From positions 1 through 64,000 of the forward strand of contig JBBITL010000019.1 of assembly GCA_037440765.1 (NCBI GenBank): a DNA stretch of 64,000 nt, given 5' to 3'. The position numbers and the translations under genes were made by a program. Source of the DNA: DTKY01 sp037440765. Its GTDB lineage: Bacteria; Acidobacteriota; Terriglobia; Bryobacterales; Bryobacteraceae. The notes beneath the pieces are model-generated. The model searched no databases, was not told the DNA's origin, and was given only the letters and a program-made list of their open reading frames with translations. The first letter of the stretch is position 1. Every line of letters starts with the position of its first letter. Of the stretch, positions 59,872-64,000 are shown one piece after another.

Positions 59872-61383
59872 ATGCAGTTTCTCGCTGCCAGTTTGCTGGA
59901 ACTCATAACACGGACTTCGACGAACCTCCCGCCGGACGTGCGCGCGGCGATGGGACACGCCCTCCGGACGGAGACCCCCGGCACGCAGTCGGCCAAGGCT
60001 CTTCAGGTCATCTCGAACAACATTGACATGGCTTATGAGGACGATGCGCCCATCTGCCAGGACACTGGGATGCCCACCTTCGTCATCCACGCTCCGGCCG
60101 GCTTCAATATGCTTCCTCTCAGGGCGGCCATCCATGGGGCTGTCGAGGAGGCCACGCGCCTGGGGAAACTTCGTCCGAACTCCGTGGACTCGCTGACGGG
60201 CAGGAACAGCGGCAATAACCTCGGCGCGGAGACTCCCGTCCTGCACTTCGACCAGTGGGACCGGGACGAGATCGAGCTCAAGCTTATTCTCAAGGGCGGC
60301 GGCTGCGAGAATATGAACAGCCAGTATTCGGTGCCCTGTGAACTCACGCGTCTGGGCCGCGCCGACCGCGACCTGGAGGGCGTGCGGAAATGCATCCTGG
60401 ACGCCGTGTGGCGGGCCCAGGGATACGGGTGCGCGCCGGGGGCGGTCGGCATATGCATAGGCAGCGACCGCGCGCACGGCTACCACCTCGCCAAGATGCA
60501 GTTGTTCCGCGCCCTGGACGACGTGAACCCGGACCCGGCTTTGGCCGAATTGGAGGCCCGGATCATGGAGGAGGCCAACCGCATTGGCGTGGGCGCCATG
60601 GGCTTCGGCGGGAAGTCTTCGCTCATAGGCTGCAAGATCACTGCGGCTAACCGGCTGCCGGCAAGTTACTTCGTATCGGTGGCCTACGATTGCTGGGCAT
60701 TCCGGCGTCTGGGCGTTTGTCTGGATCCGGCATCGGGCGCCATCACGCGCTGGCTGTACCGCGACCCGGAGCTTCCCGTGGAGAGAATGTCGGCCTCGGC
60801 GGGTTTCGCGCTGACCGGACGGGAGATAGTCCTGAACACGCCTTTGACCGAAGCTGCCGTGCGGGCGCTCAAGGTTGGCGACGTGGTGCTGCTGAACGGA
60901 GAGGTGTACACCGGGCGTGACGCGGTGCATGCGCATCTCATGAAGAACGCCCCTCCGGTGGATCTGCGTGGAACCGTTCTTTTCCACTGCGGCCCTGTGA
61001 TGCTGAAGCAGGGCGACGGCTGGGTGACCAAGGCCGCCGGCCCCACCACCAGCGCGCGCGAGGAGCCCTATGAGCACCATGTCATTCGCGCCTGTGGCGT
61101 GCGGGGGATCATCGGGAAGGGCGGCATGGGCGCGCAGACGCTGGCGGCCATGAAGGAGGCGGGCGCCGTCTATTTGCACGCCATTGGAGGGGCGGCTCAG
61201 GTGTACGCGCGCGCGATCCGCCAGGTGCTCGGGGTCCATCTGCTGGAGTTCGGGGTTCCGGAGGCAATGTGGCATCTTCAGGTGAAGGACTTTCTGGCGA
61301 TCGTCACCATGGACTCTCACGGCAGGAGCCTGCACGCGGAGCTGGAGGAGCAGACAGGCGAGGCGCTGGCTCTGTTAAGATAG
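59872..61383 (+). CDS. Class I (iron-sulfur) fumarate hydratase, alpha and beta parts fused
   Basis: Interconverts fumarate and malate in the TCA cycle, or is a close tartrate-dehydratase-like enzyme. The 503-residue protein has the alpha part with cluster/substrate residues in PICQDTGMPTFVIHAP, LKGGGCENMNSQYSVPC and VGAMGFGGKSSLIGCKI; the beta part starts near residue 325 (LTGREIVLNTPLTEAAVRAL) with GRDAVHAHLMKNAPP and GIIGKGGMGAQTLAAMKEAG. Good GAAGGAGAG ribosome site. Fumarase is the better guess because of the fused order; substrate cannot be fixed from sequence. Ends nine bases before tRNA-Phe. Confidence 0.9.
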   Translation: MQFLAASLLELITRTSTNLPPDVRAAMGHALRTETPGTQSAKALQVISNNIDMAYEDDAPICQDTGMPTFVIHAPAGFNMLPLRAAIHGAVEEATRLGKLRPNSVDSLTGRNSGNNLGAETPVLHFDQWDRDEIELKLILKGGGCENMNSQYSVPCELTRLGRADRDLEGVRKCILDAVWRAQGYGCAPGAVGICIGSDRAHGYHLAKMQLFRALDDVNPDPALAELEARIMEEANRIGVGAMGFGGKSSLIGCKITAANRLPASYFVSVAYDCWAFRRLGVCLDPASGAITRWLYRDPELPVERMSASAGFALTGREIVLNTPLTEAAVRALKVGDVVLLNGEVYTGRDAVHAHLMKNAPPVDLRGTVLFHCGPVMLKQGDGWVTKAAGPTTSAREEPYEHHVIRACGVRGIIGKGGMGAQTLAAMKEAGAVYLHAIGGAAQVYARAIRQVLGVHLLEFGVPEAMWHLQVKDFLAIVTMDSHGRSLHAELEEQTGEALALLR

Positions 61384-61392
61384 TGGAGCAGT

Positions 61393-61468
61393 GGCCAGGT
61401 AGCTCAGCTGGTAGAGCGCAGCCCTGAAAAGGCTGGCGTCGGCGGTTCGATTCCGTCCCTGGCCACCA
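61393..61468 (+). tRNA. tRNA-Phe (anticodon GAA)
   Basis: All stems fold perfectly: acceptor GGCCAGG/CCTGGCC, D arm GCTC/GAGC, anticodon stem CAGCC/GGCTG with loop CTGAAAA (anticodon GAA at 61426-61428), T arm GGCGG/CCGTC with the TTCGATT loop. Discriminator A and encoded CCA end the gene. 76 bases. Confidence 0.97.
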
Positions 61469-61604
61469 CTCCTAACCAACCACACTCTGAAATCTCCTGA
61501 GGCGGTGTAGTGCTTTCGTGGTCTCCACACGCGTTCTCTCCGTCATCTTAACGGCAGAACGCTCTCTCCGTTTCCGGCTGAGGCGGGACAACCCGGGTCA
61601 GAAG

Positions 61605-61650
61605 TTTCGAGGTGTTGCACAGAATCGCGACCGTGAGGGAGTGGGCTTGC
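61605..61650 (-). repeat. Dispersed repeat, copy B (46 bp)
   Basis: Its reverse complement matches 14390-14435 at 42 of 46 positions (differences at repeat positions 9, 14, 26 and 40). It lies between tRNA-Phe and a decayed gene. Confidence 0.8.
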
Positions 61651-61686
61651 CTATGGACTTCTGACTCGGGAGACGGCGCAACAAAC

Positions 61687-62039
61687 CTATCGGACCGCCA
61701 TGGTCACACCCGGCTGGCCTGGCCCCTTCATGCCACTAAGAAGCCGGAAGAGCCCAGAAGGAAGGTCCAGCAGCAACCGAATGTTGACCTGCATGACCCC
61801 CGACACCAGCCCTGGGGCGGCGCCCCCGTACAACACCTCGCCTCGCGGCCCTGGGTCCACACCCTCACGGGCAGGCGGGGACGCAGCAACACGGTTCCGA
61901 TGACTTCTGGGCCCACGCCGGGCGGGTCCGCCTGGCCGCCGCTCGCGTGGAACATCACCCAGGAACCCTTCGCTGCGGGACTGGCCGGCAGATCCGCGCA
62001 GCGCGAGCGGAGGCGGCAGCCACACCTGCAGCACGCCAC
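61687..62039 (-). pseudogene. Frameshifted remnant of a Solibacter-type C-terminal (TIGR03437-like) domain
   Basis: Two minus-strand frames together spell the last part of the Solibacter-type extracellular domain. The first (from about 62039) contains KGSWVMFHASGGQADPPGV and VIGTVLLRPRLPVRV; the second (to stop 61687) contains EVLYGGAAPGLVSGVMQVN and ends GQPGVTMAVR. They join if one base is lost near 61838-61844 (GAG GC- GAG GTG). No upstream part of the gene is recognisable, so it is a decayed fragment. Assembly error is a less likely alternative because the N-terminal part is also absent. Confidence 0.65.
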
Positions 62040-62214
62040 GGCGGGAAAGACGCTAAGTCATTTCACGCGGAGCGTTCAGCAACGGCTCGAGCGGCATTGT
62101 GGGCCTCCGGCGCCGGCTGATGTTCCGCGGGAAGCCCACCAGCAGGATCTCGCCGCCCTCACGTTATTGCCGCCGGGTTTCCCATTCCGGATTCCCGGGA
62201 AGACCGAGTATGCA

Positions 62215-63465
62215 TCAACTCCCTGGGCCGGCCGTCGTGAGGTCGTCCACGCGGCGCAGCGAGGGGAACAGCCGCGCCCAGAGCAGGACCACCAGCATGG
62301 TCCCCACGCCTCCAATGATCACGGCGGGCACGGTCCCAAACCACTGGGCCGTGACGCCCGATTCGAACTGACCGACTTCGTTGGATGCCCCGATGAACAG
62401 ACTGTTGACCGCGCTGACCCGGCCGCGCATGTGGTCAGGGGTGACGACCTGCACCAGCGTTTGCCGCACAATGACGCTGACCATGTCCAGCGCGCCGGTG
62501 AGGAACAGCGCGACCAGCGACAGCCACAGACTGCGTGAAAGTCCGAATACCACGATGAAAACGCCGAATCCGAAGACGCACGCAAGCATCTTGACGCCGG
62601 CGCGCCGGCGCAACGGGTAGTGGGCCACGACCAGAGCCATGACGACCGCACCCGCTCCCGGCGCGCAGCGCAACAGCCCTAACCCCGACGCGCCGATCTT
62701 CAACACGTCCCGCGCGTACACCGGCAAGAGCGCCACCGCTCCCCCCAGCAACACGGCGAACAGGTCGAGCGAGGTCGCCCCCAGCACCAGCTTGTTGCGA
62801 CGAATGTAGCGCAGGCCGTCCAGCACCATGGCCAGCGACGCGCCCGCCGGAGGCCGTTCGATCCTCGGCACCCGTAGGCGGGACAACGAAAGGAAACCCG
62901 CCAGAAACGCCGCTGCTGAGGAGAGGTAGACCGGTACCGGGCTCCCCGCCGCCGCATGAATCGCCCCGCCCACGACAGGCCCCACCAGCATGCCCGTCTG
63001 TATCAGGGAAGCGTTCCAGGTTACGGCGTTCTGGAAGTGCGGGCCCGGCACCAGCAGCGGCAACAGCGATTGTCCGGCCGGGCCATTGAACGCCCGCACC
63101 GCACCCGTCAGCAAGAGGACCGCATAGATGGGATTCACCGAGCGCAACCCGCTGACGGTCAGCCAGACCAGCCCCAGCGAGCACAGGGAGAACATCAGGG
63201 AGCACAGCAGCACGATCCGCTCCCTGGGGAAGTGATCCGCCGCGTGCCCGGAGACCAGAAACAGCAGGATGGCGGGCAGGAACTGGGCCAGGCCCACCAG
63301 ACCGAGGTCCAGCGGCCGCCGGGTCAGCCCGTAGACCTGCCAGGCCACCGCCAGCGCCTGCATTTCCAGCGCCAGGATGACCAGGAACCGCGCCGCCATG
63401 AAGAAACGGAAGTTGGCGTGGCCGAAGGCCGCTCCCGCCGGAAGCGCCGGTGATTTCGCCTGCAT
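62215..63465 (-). CDS. Major facilitator superfamily transporter (enterobactin-exporter-like)
   Basis: A 416-residue, roughly 12-helix membrane transporter. The loop between helices 2 and 3 has SGHAADHFPRERIVLLCSLM, the MFS A motif in degenerate form; AFNGPAGQSLLPLLVP and PDHMRGRVSAVNSLF are the motifs seen in the EntS/DHA3-like group. Substrate unknown. ATG 63465 lies six bases after -10-like CATATT; the in-frame start at 63489 adds eight residues before the family start. Divergent from the DinB-like gene. Confidence 0.87.
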   Translation of the reverse strand: MQAKSPALPAGAAFGHANFRFFMAARFLVILALEMQALAVAWQVYGLTRRPLDLGLVGLAQFLPAILLFLVSGHAADHFPRERIVLLCSLMFSLCSLGLVWLTVSGLRSVNPIYAVLLLTGAVRAFNGPAGQSLLPLLVPGPHFQNAVTWNASLIQTGMLVGPVVGGAIHAAAGSPVPVYLSSAAAFLAGFLSLSRLRVPRIERPPAGASLAMVLDGLRYIRRNKLVLGATSLDLFAVLLGGAVALLPVYARDVLKIGASGLGLLRCAPGAGAVVMALVVAHYPLRRRAGVKMLACVFGFGVFIVVFGLSRSLWLSLVALFLTGALDMVSVIVRQTLVQVVTPDHMRGRVSAVNSLFIGASNEVGQFESGVTAQWFGTVPAVIIGGVGTMLVVLLWARLFPSLRRVDDLTTAGPGS

Positions 63466-63471
63466 GCCGCG

Positions 63472-63477
63472 AATATG
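63472..63477 (-). promoter_or_regulatory. -10-like hexamer for the MFS gene (probable leaderless start)
   Basis: CATATT on the minus strand, spacer CGCGGC (six bases), then ATG 63465; no ribosome site. Confidence 0.4.
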
Positions 63478-63502
63478 CCAGTCTCTCACAGGCGGGCGGG
63501 TC

Positions 63503-63508
63503 TACAAT
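63503..63508 (+). promoter_or_regulatory. -10-like hexamer for the DinB-like gene (probable leaderless start)
   Basis: TACAAT, five of six matches to TATAAT, seven bases before ATG 63516; no ribosome site. Confidence 0.45.
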
Positions 63509-63515
63509 GGCTGCC

Positions 63516-64000
63516 ATGGATTCCGCTACCGGCCGTATCTTCCTGGATTACTCGGCGCGCAAGCTCGAACAGCTCTCGGGACGCATTGTCACCTGTCTCG
63601 GAAGACTCAACCAGGATCAAGTCTGGAGGCGCGGCGCGGAAACGGAAAACGCCGTCGCGAACATAGTGCTTCATCTGTGCGGCAACCTGCGGCAGTGGAT
63701 CGGTTTCGGCGTTGACGGCCGTCCGGACGTCCGGGAGCGTGACCGGGAGTTCGCCGCCCGGAAAGGCGCCGGACCGGCCGCCCTTGCCGCCCTGCTGGAG
63801 GACGGGGCGGCGGACTCGTGCCTGGTGCTGCGGCGTTTGCCGGAAGGCCGCCTCCTGGAGAACGTCACCGTGCAGGGCTATACCGTGACGGTCCTGGAGG
63901 CTGTCTACCACGTCGTGGAGCACTTTTCCTATCATGCCGGCCAGGTCGTCTTCGCCACCAAAAACATGACAGGCGAAGATCCAGGCTTCTACCGCCACCT
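63516..64000 (+). CDS. DinB-like (DUF1572) protein, cut by the window end
   Basis: At least 161 residues of a DinB-superfamily helical-bundle protein. Its possible metal-binding histidines are in AVANIVLHLCGNLRQWIGFG and AVYHVVEHFSYHAGQVVFA, in the positions of the DinB three-His site. DUF1572-like members are common in Acidobacteria and may be thiol-dependent transferases; the reaction here is unknown. ATG 63516 fits the -10 spacing; ATG 63507, inside the -10 region, would add three residues. The 3' end is beyond base 64000. Confidence 0.8.
   Translation, partial: MDSATGRIFLDYSARKLEQLSGRIVTCLGRLNQDQVWRRGAETENAVANIVLHLCGNLRQWIGFGVDGRPDVRERDREFAARKGAGPAALAALLEDGAADSCLVLRRLPEGRLLENVTVQGYTVTVLEAVYHVVEHFSYHAGQVVFATKNMTGEDPGFYRH

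Larger units (their letters stand above)
61469..62214. other. Decayed region without intact genes
   Basis: This 746-base stretch between tRNA-Phe and the MFS gene holds no intact gene. It contains a dispersed repeat copy (61605-61650), a frameshifted gene remnant on the minus strand (about 61687-62039), and about 170 bases up to the MFS stop (62040-62214) in which I see no feature. Long frames here do not resemble proteins. Confidence 0.6.

Noticed and set aside
61612..62538. Long plus-strand frame in the tRNA-Phe/MFS region
   Set aside because: It crosses a repeat, a decayed domain on the other strand and the MFS 3' end; no protein similarity visible.

Overview
High-GC chromosomal DNA of a Gram-negative bacterium, most likely an acidobacterium of the Solibacter/Bryobacter type. 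Three things point there: a VWFA protein of the acidobacterial kind (10594-11547), a decayed copy of the C-terminal domain typical of Solibacter-like secreted proteins (about 61687-62039), and dispersed palindromic repeats. LpxD and an arabinose-5-phosphate isomerase imply lipopolysaccharide. The window is mostly core metabolism and envelope genes with short intergenic gaps. I see no phage, insertion sequence, CRISPR array or obvious genomic island. A 31-N assembly gap lies inside truA.

Layout. 1-9800: glmS (5' end outside the window), a possible operon of secreted proteins ending in a lysozyme-like protein, dCMP deaminase, an FkbM methyltransferase, GDP-mannose dehydratase, pyrE, truA and kdsD. 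9800-21000: a DNA glycosylase, the VWFA protein, rfbD with a LysR regulator, a lipoprotein cyclophilin, a LiaI/LiaF-like plus LytS/LytTR envelope-stress cluster, an M3 peptidase, a sialidase-like protein and an adenosine deaminase. 21000-34300: glgB, a secreted aldose epimerase, an ArsA ATPase group, a large outer-membrane-type protein, a DnaE2/ImuC-like polymerase with an SOS-box-like operator, lpxD and a LOG-family protein. 34267-41820: a complete chemosensory operon on the minus strand (cheW-mcp-cheA-cheR-cheD-cheY-cheX-cheB), with a SpoIIE-type phosphatase running divergently. 43900-51100: nnr, tsaE, nitroreductase, DUF58, a methyltransferase and sugar-metabolism genes. 51193-64000: a peroxiredoxin whose catalytic position is an in-frame TGA (probable selenocysteine), gyrA, larE, PAP2, an S41 protease homologue lacking its catalytic residues, a lamin-tail-domain membrane protein, an HlyD-like adaptor, class I fumarase, tRNA-Phe, a decayed region, an MFS transporter and a DinB-like protein cut by the window end.

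Regulation. Many first genes of transcription units have no Shine-Dalgarno sequence. Instead a -10-like hexamer sits 5-8 bases before the start codon, which suggests leaderless mRNAs. Genes inside operons and some others have normal GGAGG-type sites or 4-bp stop/start overlaps. The -10 rule was used to choose several starts (gmd, adenosine deaminase, larE, the Gfo/Idh oxidoreductase, the MFS transporter). It also points to a non-canonical CTG start for a zinc-finger methyltransferase. One ATAATA sequence appears to serve as -10 element for two divergent genes, adenosine deaminase and glgB.
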